DNA from: Elioraea tepidiphila DSM 17972
GTDB taxonomy: Bacteria > Pseudomonadota > Alphaproteobacteria > Acetobacterales > Acetobacteraceae
Assembly: GCF_000378465.1 (NCBI RefSeq)
Contig: NZ_KB899919.1
Span: forward strand, 1-64,000
Reading direction: 5' to 3'
Length of the DNA: 64,000 nt
Shown here one piece after another: positions 10,889 through 19,325 of the stretch; positions within the stretch are counted from its first letter, which is position 1, and each line of letters begins with the position of its first letter. Made by a program: the position numbers and the translations under genes. The notes below the pieces were generated by a model. The model saw nothing but the letters and a program-made list of their open reading frames with translations. It ran no database searches and had not been told where the DNA came from.

Positions 10889-11479
10889 ATGGTCCGGCTG
10901 GATCGCATCACCACCCGCGGCGGCGACCGCGGCGAAACCTCGCTCGGCGACGGCACGCGCGTGCGCAAGGACGCGCTCCGGATCGAGGCGATCGGCCGGG
11001 TGGACGAGGCCAATGCCGCGATCGGGCTCTTGCGGCTCGTCACGGCCGCCGGCGAGCGCGGGTCCGACCTGGCCCAGGCGGACGCGATGCTCGATCGGAT
11101 CCAGCACGACCTGTTCGATCTCGGGGCCGACCTCTGCATGCCGGTCGAGCCAGACGAGGATCCGGCGCAGCGGCTGCGCATCGTGCCGGCGCAGCTCGAA
11201 CGGCTGGAGGCGGAGGTGGCGGCGATGAACGCCGATCTGCCGGCGCTGAAGTCGTTCGTGCTGCCGGGCGGCAGCGCGGCCTCGGCCTGGGCGCACCACG
11301 CCCGCACCGTTGCGCGCGCGGCCGAGCGGGCCGTGGTGGCGCTGGCAGGGGCGGAGCCCGTGAACGCGGACGCGGTGCGTTATCTCAACCGCCTCTCCGA
11401 CCACCTGTTCGTGCTCGGGCGCTGGCTCAATGGCCGCGGGGCCTCGGAGGTGCTCTGGCGTCCCGGCACCAACCGCTGA
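10889..11479 (+). CDS. ATP:cob(I)alamin adenosyltransferase, PduO type
   Basis: A 196-residue protein with the PduO-type signature. TTRGGDRGETSLGDGTRVRKD at the N-terminus forms the ATP-binding loop. DEANAAIGLLR follows, then DLFDLGADLCMP, LPGGSAASAWAHHARTVARAAER and VRYLNRLSDHLFVLGRW near the C-terminus. It transfers the adenosyl group of ATP to cob(I)alamin, making coenzyme B12 in the cytosol. ATG 10889 is preceded by AGGGGAG. It lies 85 bases after tonB on the same strand, separated by a hairpin. This position is the best evidence that the upstream importer handles cobalamins. Confidence 0.93.
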   Translation: MVRLDRITTRGGDRGETSLGDGTRVRKDALRIEAIGRVDEANAAIGLLRLVTAAGERGSDLAQADAMLDRIQHDLFDLGADLCMPVEPDEDPAQRLRIVPAQLERLEAEVAAMNADLPALKSFVLPGGSAASAWAHHARTVARAAERAVVALAGAEPVNADAVRYLNRLSDHLFVLGRWLNGRGASEVLWRPGTNR

Positions 11480-13765
11480 TCAGTGCCAGTGGCCGTCGGG
11501 CCACTCCACCGGATTGTTCAGGTAGTACTCGTCGCGCGGAAAGAGGTCGGTGTTCACCTCGCCGCGGGGCCGGGGGGTGCCGGGGGCCCAGACCACCGGC
11601 GGATCGGCGGACATGCGCGCGAACTCCGCCGGGTCGACCTGCGCGCGCGCGGCCCATTCGCGGAAGGCCGGGCTGTCGAGCCGCGCCAGCACGGCCTCGC
11701 GGTCCCACGGGATCGGCGATTTGGACCCCACCAGCACCGACAGCGGCCTGATCAGGATCGCGTGCGGGAACACGCTGACGAAGCTCTGCACCACGCGCCG
11801 GGTCGGCGCCCATTGCACGAACAGCCCGTCGGGCTTCAGGTGCTCGCGCACCAGGCGCAGGAACTCGACCGAGTAGAGCATGCCGCTGTGCGAGGTCTGG
11901 GGCAGGATCGCGTCGGCCTCGACCACGTCCCAGCGGCGGTTGGAGACGAAGATCTCGCGCCTGCCGTCGCCCACGGCGAGCTCGAAGCGCGGATCGCGTG
12001 CGAGCCAGGCCGGCGCGCTGTCCGGGTAGAGCGCGGCGTAGTCGCGGATCACGCGATACACGGGCTGGATCAGCTCGATCGCGCGCACGCTCCGTGTCTC
12101 GGGGTTCCAGCCGGCGGCATAGGGCGTGCCGCCCGAGCCCACCCCCACCACCATCACCTCGCGCGGCGCGGGGTGGATCGCCGGCCCGAGCGCGCCCAGC
12201 AGCACGTGATGCGGCCAGAACGGCACGCGGCTCTGGGTGTGGCCGGTGATGAACATCGGACCCGCCCCGTCCTTCAGCCGCAGCACGGCCACGCCGGAGC
12301 GGTCCTCGGCGACCAGCGCGCGCTGGTCGTCCGCGACCGCGTGGATGCGCGCCCACCACGCGGCGTTGCCGGGAAACAGGGCGATTGCAGCGAGCATGGC
12401 GACCGCGAGGACGAAGGCCGGGGCGTCGCGCCGGCCTTCGCGCGTCATACGCCAGAGCCACCAGCCGAGCATCGCGAGGGCGAGCCCGAGCAGCGCGGCC
12501 GCCGTGCCCGAGGTGCCGAGCAGGTGCAGCAGCACGAGGCCGCAGACCAGGCTGCCGGCCGCGTTGCCGATGATGTTGCCGAGCTGGACGATGCCGACGC
12601 GGAACCCGACCGATGCCATGTCGCGCTGCACCGCCCGCTGCACCACCGGGAAGCTCATGCCGAGCAGGAAGGCGGGCATGCCGATCAGCAGCACGGACAG
12701 AAGGGCGAGCCAGCCGAGCGCGGGCAGGGTGGCGCGGTACGAATCCATCCCCATCACCGCGGCGAAGGGCGGCCAGGGATAGAGCAGCCAGAGCGCGAGC
12801 AGGGTCGCGGCGGCGAACAGCCCGGCCCAGGCCTGCAGCAGGATGAACGCGCGGCGCACATCGGCGATCCGCTGGACCCAGCGCGCGCCATAGAGCATCC
12901 CGGCCGCGTCCGCGACGAGGAACACGCCGAGGATCAGCGGGAAGGCGTAGGCCGAACCCTGGCCGGCGATGCCGAGCACGCGCACCCACAGGATCTCCAG
13001 CGCGACGATCAGGAAGCCGGAGAGGAACACCAGCAGCGTCCAGGCCGGCAGGCCGAGCGCGCCGGGCTGCGCCGCCGGGACATCGACCGGCGCGGCGGCG
13101 GCGCTTGGCGGCGTGTCCGGCAAACGTGCGCGAACCGCGAGGGCGGCAGCCCCGGCCAGCAGGTTCAGCACCGCGCCGAGCTGGAGCGAGGCCTCGAAGC
13201 CGATCTCGCCGACGATCAGGAACCCGCCGATCAGCGTGCCGGCAGCAGCCCCCAGCGTGTTGATGCCGTAGAGCAGGCCGATCCGGTTCGCTGCCGTCTC
13301 GATCCGCGCGACCACCGCCTTTGCCAGCACGGGCAGTGACAGCCCCATCAGGAAGGTCGGCACCAGCAGGCCGGCGAAGCAGATGCCGAACACCTCCCAC
13401 CGCCCGGTCAGCAGAGGCCCCAGCCGCTCCACCACCAGGTCATACAGGAACGGGCGCGACAGCAGGGCGAAGCCGGCGATCCCGGCCTCGATCAGCGCGA
13501 AGGCCAGCGCCGCCCGACGCGGCGCCAGCCGGTCGGCGACCAGCCCTGCCACCAGCGAACCGATGCCGAGGCCGAGCAGGAACGCACCCACCACCAGCGC
13601 GGCCGTCACGGCGTCGGAGCCGGCGAACAGCCCCAGCATGCGCTGCCAGATCACCTGATAAAGCAGGGCCGCGAAACCCGAGGCGAAGAACGCCCCGCCC
13701 ATGACCCAGACAACGACGTGCTCGTCCGCCCGCGCGCGCACGACGCTTGCCCCCACCCCGTGCAT
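11480..13765 (-). CDS. Polytopic membrane protein fused to a spermidine-synthase-like domain
   Basis: A 761-residue protein. The first ~500 residues contain about 12-14 hydrophobic helices arranged like an MFS or polyamine-synthase-associated membrane module (FFASGFAALLYQVIWQRMLGL is the hallmark start, GLSLPVLAKAVV follows). The last ~220 residues form a Rossmann methyltransferase-like spermidine synthase domain (EVMVVGVGSGGTPYA, IELIQPVYRVIRDYA, VGDGRREIFV, SVEFLRLVREHLKPDGLFVQW). Such fusions are widespread but biochemically little studied; aminopropyl transfer is not demonstrated. ATG 13765 has AAGAGGGG upstream. The longer frame to 13900 would add unconserved residues and run into the divergent promoter region. 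Confidence 0.85.
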   Translation of the reverse strand: MHGVGASVVRARADEHVVVWVMGGAFFASGFAALLYQVIWQRMLGLFAGSDAVTAALVVGAFLLGLGIGSLVAGLVADRLAPRRAALAFALIEAGIAGFALLSRPFLYDLVVERLGPLLTGRWEVFGICFAGLLVPTFLMGLSLPVLAKAVVARIETAANRIGLLYGINTLGAAAGTLIGGFLIVGEIGFEASLQLGAVLNLLAGAAALAVRARLPDTPPSAAAAPVDVPAAQPGALGLPAWTLLVFLSGFLIVALEILWVRVLGIAGQGSAYAFPLILGVFLVADAAGMLYGARWVQRIADVRRAFILLQAWAGLFAAATLLALWLLYPWPPFAAVMGMDSYRATLPALGWLALLSVLLIGMPAFLLGMSFPVVQRAVQRDMASVGFRVGIVQLGNIIGNAAGSLVCGLVLLHLLGTSGTAAALLGLALAMLGWWLWRMTREGRRDAPAFVLAVAMLAAIALFPGNAAWWARIHAVADDQRALVAEDRSGVAVLRLKDGAGPMFITGHTQSRVPFWPHHVLLGALGPAIHPAPREVMVVGVGSGGTPYAAGWNPETRSVRAIELIQPVYRVIRDYAALYPDSAPAWLARDPRFELAVGDGRREIFVSNRRWDVVEADAILPQTSHSGMLYSVEFLRLVREHLKPDGLFVQWAPTRRVVQSFVSVFPHAILIRPLSVLVGSKSPIPWDREAVLARLDSPAFREWAARAQVDPAEFARMSADPPVVWAPGTPRPRGEVNTDLFPRDEYYLNNPVEWPDGHWH

Positions 13766-13874
13766 GCGTCCCCTCTTGGCCCCCTCCCGGCCGGCATGTG
13801 ATCCTGACGGCTTCATGACGGCACACCGTGTCGGAATCACGGCACCGTGAGTGCCGCGGGAGTCATCGCCGCCC

Positions 13875-14792
13875 ATGCATGATCCGCTCCGCCTCGCCAT
13901 CGTCGGCGCGGGCCATTTCGGCCGCTACCACGTGCTCAAGGCGGCGGCCGAGCCGCGCGTCGCGCTGGTCGGCATCGTCGATCCCGATGCCGGGAAGGCG
14001 GCGCGCGTCGCCGCCGAGGGCGGGGCACGGGCGCTGCCCGATCTCGACGCCGCGCTCGCCGAGGCCGAGGCGGTGATCGTCGCCGCGACCACGCGCGCGC
14101 ATCACGCGCTCGGGCTGCGGGTGCTGGAGGCAGGCCGGCATCTCTTCATGGAGAAGCCGCTCGCCACCACCCTCGCCGAGGCCGACGAACTGGTGGCGCT
14201 CGCGACGGCGCGTGGGGTCGTGCTCCAGGTCGGCCATCTCGAGCGCTTCTCGGTCGCGCGCTCGGCGCTGGCCCGCAACGTGTCGCGGCCGCTGGCGATG
14301 GAGTTCGCCCGGCTGGCGCCGTTCCGCGAGCGCGGCACGGATGTCTCGGTCGTGCTCGACCTGATGATCCACGACATCGACCTCGCGCTCACGCTGGCGG
14401 AGTCGCCGGTCGCGCGTGTCGAGGCGGTCGGGCGCAAGGTACTGTCGGATCAGCTCGACTTCGCCCAGGCGCGCGTGACCTTCGCGAATGCCGCCGTTGC
14501 CAGCCTGACGGCAAGCCGCGTGAGCCCGGCGGTGGAGCGTCTCGCGCGGCTGTTCGACGCCTCGGGGTCGGTCGCGGTGGATTTCGTCGGCCGCCGCCTC
14601 GCCCGCTTCGACCATGATGGCAGGCATGAGGAGTCTTGGCAGGACACGGACCCGCTCGCCGTGCAGCTCGCCTCCTTCGTTGCCGCCGTCCGGGGCGAGG
14701 CACCGGTGATCGTCGATGGCGCGGCCGGGCGCGCGGCGCTCGCGGTGGCGCTGGCCGTCGAGGCCGCCTGTTTCAGCGATCCGTCAGCCTGA
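13875..14792 (+). CDS. Gfo/Idh/MocA-family NAD(P)-dependent oxidoreductase
   Basis: A 305-residue protein with an N-terminal Rossmann fold (LAIVGAGHFGRYHVLKA), the EKPLATTLAEA motif whose Lys is catalytic in the family, and QVGHLERFS. The C-terminal half (VLDLMIHDIDLAL) carries the His used for substrate binding. It would oxidise or reduce a sugar or polyol hydroxyl using NAD(P). The sequence style resembles the GnnA-like members found near lpx genes in other Alphaproteobacteria, but there is no lipid A gene here. I start at ATG 13875; an upstream in-frame GTG at 13851 is possible. Its 3' end overlaps the convergent OmpA/MotB-like gene by 20 bases. Confidence 0.88.
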   Translation: MHDPLRLAIVGAGHFGRYHVLKAAAEPRVALVGIVDPDAGKAARVAAEGGARALPDLDAALAEAEAVIVAATTRAHHALGLRVLEAGRHLFMEKPLATTLAEADELVALATARGVVLQVGHLERFSVARSALARNVSRPLAMEFARLAPFRERGTDVSVVLDLMIHDIDLALTLAESPVARVEAVGRKVLSDQLDFAQARVTFANAAVASLTASRVSPAVERLARLFDASGSVAVDFVGRRLARFDHDGRHEESWQDTDPLAVQLASFVAAVRGEAPVIVDGAAGRAALAVALAVEAACFSDPSA

Positions 14793-16350
14793 GCTCGATC
14801 CGCCGGTTGCGCGCATAGGCCTCGACCGTATCGGCCGGGTCGAGCGGCTGAAACTCGCCGAAGCCGGTGGCGGCGAGGCGGTTCTCCGGCACGCCGAGCA
14901 GCGACAGCAGCCGTACGACGTTGATCGCGCGTGCAGCCGAGAGTTCCCAGTTCGAAGCGAACCGGCCACCCGGCGCGATCGGCGTGCGATCGGCGTGGCC
15001 GTCCACGCGCAGGATCCACGGCACATCCGACGGGATGTCGCGCGCGACCTCGCGGATCACTCCGGCGAGCTGGCGCAGCTGCTCCATGCCCTCCGGCTGA
15101 AGATCGGCCGAGCCGGGCGGGAACAGCACCTCCGACTGGAAGACGAACCGGTCGCCGACCACCTGGATGCCGGGGCGATTGCCCAGCACCTCGCGCAGCC
15201 GGCCGAAGAACTCGCTGCGGTAGCGTTGGAGCTCCTCGACCCGGCTGGCGAGCGCGAGATTGAGCCGCTGACCGAGATTGGCGATCTGCGCGTCCTTGTC
15301 GCGCCCTTCGGCCTCCGCCACCTCCAGCGCCTGGCTGATGCGGCCGATCTGCGCGCGCAGCTCCTCGATCTGGCGGTTCAGCAGCGCGACCTGCGCGCGC
15401 GCCGTCTCGCCGAGCCGTCGCTCGTCGGCGAGGATCGCCTCCACGGCCCGGCGCCGCTCCTCCTCGGTGGTCGCGCGCGCGGCCGCATCCGCGGCCTGTT
15501 CCTCCAGCCGGTCGCGCAGCGCCGTCAGCGTCTCGACCTGCTGCGTCAGGCGCACGATCTCGGACAGGCGCAGCTCGATCGTCTGGCGGTCTGCCTCCAC
15601 CTGCCGGTCGAGGGCGGCGATCTGTTCGCGCATGCGCGCGAGCGTCTCGCGCTCCGCCTCCAGCGCGCGGCGCGTCTCGGCGAGCAGCCGCGCGGTCTCG
15701 GCGAGATCGCGCGCCCGCTGGTCGGCGAGCTCCTGCGAGGCCGCGAGCTGCCGGCCGCGCTGTTCGGCCAGCGCCTGTGCTGCGGCAAGGTCGCGGGCGC
15801 GCTGCTCGGCGAGTGCAGCGGCCGCCGCGCCGTCGCGCGCGCGGGCGTCGGCGTCGATGCGCGCCTGGTCGGCGCGCGTCAGCGCCTCGGCAAGCTGGGA
15901 TTCGAGGCGGGTGACGCGGCTCGCCGCCGCTTCCGCGCGCGCGCTGGCGTCGGCCAGCAGCGCGGCGATGCGGTCGCGGTCGGTGCGCAGCGCATCGCGC
16001 TCGGCGCCAGTGCGGTCGCGTTCGGCGGTGGCGAGGGCAAGCTGGCGCGTCAGCGCGTCGCGCGCGGAGGCCGCTGCCTGGAGGTCGGCGGAGAGGCGCG
16101 AGACCGATCGGCGCAGCTCCTCGCTGGTGCCGCGCTCGAGCGCGAGCAGGTCGGAAAGCTCGGCGATCTGGCGGTTGAGGCGGGCGAGCGCCTGGTCGCG
16201 GCCAGAGAGCGCGGCGGAGAGGAAGGCCTGGGAAAGGACGAAGACCAGCAGGACGAAGATGATGACCATCAGCAGCGTGGACAGCGCGTCCACGTAGCCG
16301 GGCCAGGGATCGAAGCCGCCGCGGCCGCGGCGCGAACTCGACGCCGCCAT
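14773..16350 (-). CDS. MotB/OmpA-like peptidoglycan-binding protein with long coiled coil
   Basis: A 525-residue protein. The short cytoplasmic start contains FDPWPGYVDALSTLLMVIIFVLL, i.e. one membrane helix with the conserved proton-channel Asp just before it as in MotB. A very long Ala/Arg/Glu-rich coiled coil spans about 45-375. The C-terminal OmpA/MotB domain (about 385-525) shows VLFPPGSADLQPEGMEQL, VDGHADRTPI, NWELSAARAINVV and YARNRRIELRLTDR. It should anchor to peptidoglycan. It lies 74 bases downstream of a MotA/TolQ-like gene, its likely stator partner. The roughly 330-residue coiled coil is much longer than in flagellar MotB. No flagellar gene is nearby, so a flagellar role is unlikely. 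Confidence 0.85.
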   Translation of the reverse strand: MAASSSRRGRGGFDPWPGYVDALSTLLMVIIFVLLVFVLSQAFLSAALSGRDQALARLNRQIAELSDLLALERGTSEELRRSVSRLSADLQAAASARDALTRQLALATAERDRTGAERDALRTDRDRIAALLADASARAEAAASRVTRLESQLAEALTRADQARIDADARARDGAAAAALAEQRARDLAAAQALAEQRGRQLAASQELADQRARDLAETARLLAETRRALEAERETLARMREQIAALDRQVEADRQTIELRLSEIVRLTQQVETLTALRDRLEEQAADAAARATTEEERRRAVEAILADERRLGETARAQVALLNRQIEELRAQIGRISQALEVAEAEGRDKDAQIANLGQRLNLALASRVEELQRYRSEFFGRLREVLGNRPGIQVVGDRFVFQSEVLFPPGSADLQPEGMEQLRQLAGVIREVARDIPSDVPWILRVDGHADRTPIAPGGRFASNWELSAARAINVVRLLSLLGVPENRLAATGFGEFQPLDPADTVEAYARNRRIELRLTDR

Positions 16351-16389
16351 GGGCTACGCCATGCAGGGGGCCCTGCCCCCTGCACCCCC

Positions 16390-16412
16390 GGCAGGGGCCA
16401 TTGGCCCCTGCC
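16390..16412. repeat. GC-rich palindrome between MotA-like and MotB-like genes
   Basis: GGCAGGGGCC and GGCCCCTGCC form a 10-bp perfect stem around ATT, preceded by a second partial palindrome (CAGGGGGCCCTGCCCCCTG) at 16364-16382. They fill most of the 74-base gap between the two genes. A degenerate relative occurs at about 63764-63794. This looks like a small dispersed palindromic repeat rather than a terminator. Confidence 0.6.
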
Positions 16413-16424
16413 CCCCAGGACCCT

Positions 16425-17570
16425 TCATCGCGGCTGGTCCTCCGCGATCGCCGCGATCGTGCGCGCGAGCAGCTTGATCTCGGAGCGGATCTCGTTGGTC
16501 GTCTGCGTCCGCCCCTGCATCATCTCCTCGAGCATCCGCGCCATGTAGAGCTCGAGATTGCGGATGTGCCCGCGCGTCGCATCATCCAGCGCGCCCTGCG
16601 CCTGCGCATCCGCGAGCCGCGACAGCACCGGCCTCAGCTCGCTCTGCCCCTCGGCGACGCGCAGCAGCAATTGCTGGCTCGCGCGCATCTGATCGGTGAG
16701 CTGCCCGAGCCGCTCCGTCAGCCCGATCACCGCCTGATTCGCCGCGATCCGTCCCTCCTCGCCGCGCGCCAGCGTGCGCTGCAACCCTTCAAGGTTCTCG
16801 GCCGTCTGCTCCAGCAGCGCCTGGACATAGACCGGCACGGACCCACCCTCGCCTTCCATGCCGCCGATAGCGCCGGATGACAGCCGGGTCTGCTGCGCGA
16901 GCAGATCTTCGAGGTCGTTGAAGAAGCGGTTCTGCGCCTGGCCCGCCGTCAGATCGAGAAACCCGAGGACCAGAGCCGCAGCGAGACCGAACAGCGAGGT
17001 CGAGAACGCCGTGCCCATGCCCGCGAGCGGCGCCTGCAATCCGCTCTGCAACTGGCCGAACAGCTGCGTGATCTCGCCCGTGCCGATGCTCATCCCGCCG
17101 ATCACCGCGCCGATCGCGTTGATCGTCAGCAACAGCCCCCAGAACGTGCCGAGCAGGCCGAGGAAGATCAGCAGGCCGACCATGTAGCGGCTGAGCTCGC
17201 GGCTCTCGTCGAGCCGGCTCTGGATGCCGTCGAGCAGGCTGCGCATCGCCAAGGCCGAGAGCGTGAAGCGCTCGCGCTTCTCCGACAGCATCGCCGCCAT
17301 CGGCGCCAAGAGCCGCGGCTGGCCGAGCCCGGCGAGCCCGGGCTTGTTGCGCTTGAAGGTCTCCAGCCACTCCACCTCGCGCGTCAGCGCCGCGACCTGG
17401 CGGAAAACGTAGAGGATGCCGATGAACAGCACGCCCAGGATGAGCCCGTTCAGCACCGGGTTGGCCTGGAAGGCGTGGATCAGATGCTCGTGCAGCAGCG
17501 CGGCGAGCGCCAGCACCGCAGCAAGGAAACCGAGCATGCGGATCAGGAAGCGCCGCGGGCGAGTGATCAT
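16425..17570 (-). CDS. MotA/TolQ/ExbB-like proton channel protein
   Basis: A 381-residue inner-membrane protein with hydrophobic helices at about 10-27 and 37-57, a cytoplasmic loop, then a helix pair at about 125-150 (YMVGLLIFLGLLGTFWGLLLTINAIG) and 185-210 (GMGTAFSTSLFGLAAALVLGFLDL). These two match the conserved MotA/TolQ/ExbB channel core. A 170-residue cytoplasmic, predicted helical tail follows. With the MotB-like protein it should form a proton-driven stator-type complex. ATG 17570 overlaps the TGA of the upstream Pro-rich gene. Unlike ExbB or TolQ it has a long C-terminal tail, and no tolR/exbD follows. Confidence 0.85.
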   Translation of the reverse strand: MITRPRRFLIRMLGFLAAVLALAALLHEHLIHAFQANPVLNGLILGVLFIGILYVFRQVAALTREVEWLETFKRNKPGLAGLGQPRLLAPMAAMLSEKRERFTLSALAMRSLLDGIQSRLDESRELSRYMVGLLIFLGLLGTFWGLLLTINAIGAVIGGMSIGTGEITQLFGQLQSGLQAPLAGMGTAFSTSLFGLAAALVLGFLDLTAGQAQNRFFNDLEDLLAQQTRLSSGAIGGMEGEGGSVPVYVQALLEQTAENLEGLQRTLARGEEGRIAANQAVIGLTERLGQLTDQMRASQQLLLRVAEGQSELRPVLSRLADAQAQGALDDATRGHIRNLELYMARMLEEMMQGRTQTTNEIRSEIKLLARTIAAIAEDQPR

Positions 17571-18412
17571 CGGAGAGTTCCTACGAGAACATCGACGCGA
17601 TCGGGCGGACCGTCGCCGGCATTGAGCCCAAGCGCGCGCACATCGATCCGGGTCGAGCGCACCCCCGCCTCCATCAGCGCGGTGCGGACCGCAAGCGCGC
17701 GCGACAGCGACGCCCGCCGCGCGAGGCTGGGATTGGCCGGATCGCCGCCGGCATAGGCGTTGACGGTGAGCCGGGTCGCGTCGCTGTCGGGCAGGGCACC
17801 CGCGAGCGCACGCAGTTCGGCGCGCATGGCCTCGGTCAGTTCCTGCGCCTCCGGCGCGAACAGCAGCCGCACCCGCTCGGGCGGCGGGCCCGCCGGGCGC
17901 GCGGCGGTGGCGACCGGCGCGGCCGGCCGCGGCGCGGCGACTTCGGCCGGCCGCGTCGGCTCGGGCGCGGCGAGTTGGGCTGGCGGCGCGCGAAGCGGCG
18001 CTGCGACCGCGGGCGGGGCCGCAGGCGCAGGCGCGGCGACCACAGGCGGCGGGGCGGGGACGGGTGGCGGCAACGGCAGCGGCGCCGGGGCGGCGAGCGG
18101 TGGGATCTCCGCCGGCTCCTCGGGCGGCAGCGGCAGGGGCCGGTCGGGGGCCACCGGGCGCGCAGCCCGCTGCGCCGGCTGCGGGCGCTGTACCGGCCGG
18201 CGCTGCGGCGTCGCCTGCGGCACGGTGTCGGGCGCGAGCGGCAGTCCGCCGGCGCGCGGCGCTCCGCCCGGCGCGCGCGGGGCCGGCGGCGGCGGGCCGA
18301 GGCTCTCGATCACGTTGCGGTCGACCTGCACCGAGCCGTCACGCGCCTCGGCCGCCGTCGTCACCAGGACGACGACGAAGAGCGCGAGGATCATGCGGGG
18401 CAAGCACGCCAT
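17567..18412 (-). CDS. Secreted Pro/Ala-rich protein with C-terminal OmpA-like domain
   Basis: A 281-residue protein with a signal peptide (MACLPRMILALFVVVLVTTAAEA), a Pro/Ala-rich middle (about 45-175, many PAPP-type repeats) and a C-terminal OmpA-like domain (RVRLLFAPEAQELTEAMRAEL, LTVNAYAGGD, LARRASLSRALAVRTALMEAGV, RVDVLVGTLR). It would be periplasmic or outer-membrane associated and touch the cell wall. It is translationally coupled (ATGA) to the MotA-like gene. The three genes probably form one envelope-spanning complex. The start could also be GTG 18451 or ATG 18394; I prefer 18412 because a clean signal peptide results. Confidence 0.75.
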   Translation of the reverse strand: MACLPRMILALFVVVLVTTAAEARDGSVQVDRNVIESLGPPPPAPRAPGGAPRAGGLPLAPDTVPQATPQRRPVQRPQPAQRAARPVAPDRPLPLPPEEPAEIPPLAAPAPLPLPPPVPAPPPVVAAPAPAAPPAVAAPLRAPPAQLAAPEPTRPAEVAAPRPAAPVATAARPAGPPPERVRLLFAPEAQELTEAMRAELRALAGALPDSDATRLTVNAYAGGDPANPSLARRASLSRALAVRTALMEAGVRSTRIDVRALGLNAGDGPPDRVDVLVGTLR

Positions 18413-18494
18413 GTCGCGGAAATTGCAGGCCTTCCCGTAGGGTGACGACACCTTACGCGATCACGATCCGGCGCACCAACCGCCGGATCGGCCG

Positions 18495-19316
18495 TCAGCG
18501 CCCGGAGGCGCTCCCAGCGGCGACGACGTCGCGCAAGGCCGCGTGCAGATGCGGGTTGGCCGCCACTACGTTGCCCGAGACCAGCGGATCGCCGCCCTGC
18601 TCGTCGGTGACGAAGCCGCCCGCCTCGCGCACCATCAGCACGCCGGCGGCGATGTCCCAGGCGTTCAGGTTCAGCTCCCAGAACCCCTCGTAGCGGCCGG
18701 CCGCGACCCAGGCGAGATCCAGCGCCGCCGCGCCGAAGCGTCGCACCCCGGCGACCTGCGGCATCAGCCGCTCCAGCGTCGCCGAGAAGGCGCGCTGGGT
18801 GGGGATGGTCGCGAAGGGGATGCCGGTGGCGAACACCGCCTCCTTCATCTCGCGCCGGGCCGAGACGCGCAGCCGCCGGTCATTCAGGAACGCGCCCACG
18901 CCCTTCTCGGCGACGAACATCTCGGCCTGCGCCGGCGAGTAGATCACGCCCGCGACAATCTCGGTGGTCTTGCCGAGCCGGCGCTCCAGGGCGATCGAGA
19001 TCGCCCAGTGCGGGATGCCGTGCAGGAAGTTGGTGGTGCCGTCGAGCGGATCGACCACCCAGCGGAACTTCCACTGCTCGGGACCCGACGAGCCGGCCTC
19101 CTCCATCAGGAAGGCGAACTCGGGCCGGCCCTTGCCCAGCTCGGCCTTCAGCGTCTCCTCGGCGCGCAGATCGGCCTGGCTGACGAAGTCCGACGGCCCC
19201 TTCACCGAGACCTGCAGCTGCTCGACCTCGCCGAAGTCCCGCAACAGGCGCTTCGCGGCCTTCTGGGCCGCCGCCATCATCGTGTTGACGGCGGGGGAGA
19301 ATCGCGGCGGGGCCAC
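18495..19316 (-). CDS. suhB: Inositol monophosphatase family protein (SuhB-like)
   Basis: A 273-residue phosphatase with the Mg-dependent inositol monophosphatase motifs: DFVSQADLRAEE, FLMEEAGSS (metal-binding Glu), WVVDPLDGTTNFLHGIPHW (the DPxDGT motif) and the C-terminal LNAWDIAAGVLMVREAGG (WDxAAG). It dephosphorylates inositol phosphates and related sugar phosphates. SuhB homologues can also act in rRNA antitermination. The GTG start at 19316 gives the usual alphaproteobacterial N-terminus with GEVEQLQVSVKGPSDFVS. It lies nine bases after efp, a pairing common in Rhodospirillales. Confidence 0.93.
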   Translation of the reverse strand: MAPPRFSPAVNTMMAAAQKAAKRLLRDFGEVEQLQVSVKGPSDFVSQADLRAEETLKAELGKGRPEFAFLMEEAGSSGPEQWKFRWVVDPLDGTTNFLHGIPHWAISIALERRLGKTTEIVAGVIYSPAQAEMFVAEKGVGAFLNDRRLRVSARREMKEAVFATGIPFATIPTQRAFSATLERLMPQVAGVRRFGAAALDLAWVAAGRYEGFWELNLNAWDIAAGVLMVREAGGFVTDEQGGDPLVSGNVVAANPHLHAALRDVVAAGSASGR

Positions 19317-19325
19317 GGAGCCTGA

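Noticed and set aside
14773-18412. Resemblance of the MotA/MotB-like pair to ZorA/ZorB of the Zorya defence system
   Set aside because: No ZorC, ZorD or ZorE-like gene (helicase or nuclease) is adjacent. The neighbours are housekeeping genes, and the third gene is a Pro-rich OmpA-domain protein.
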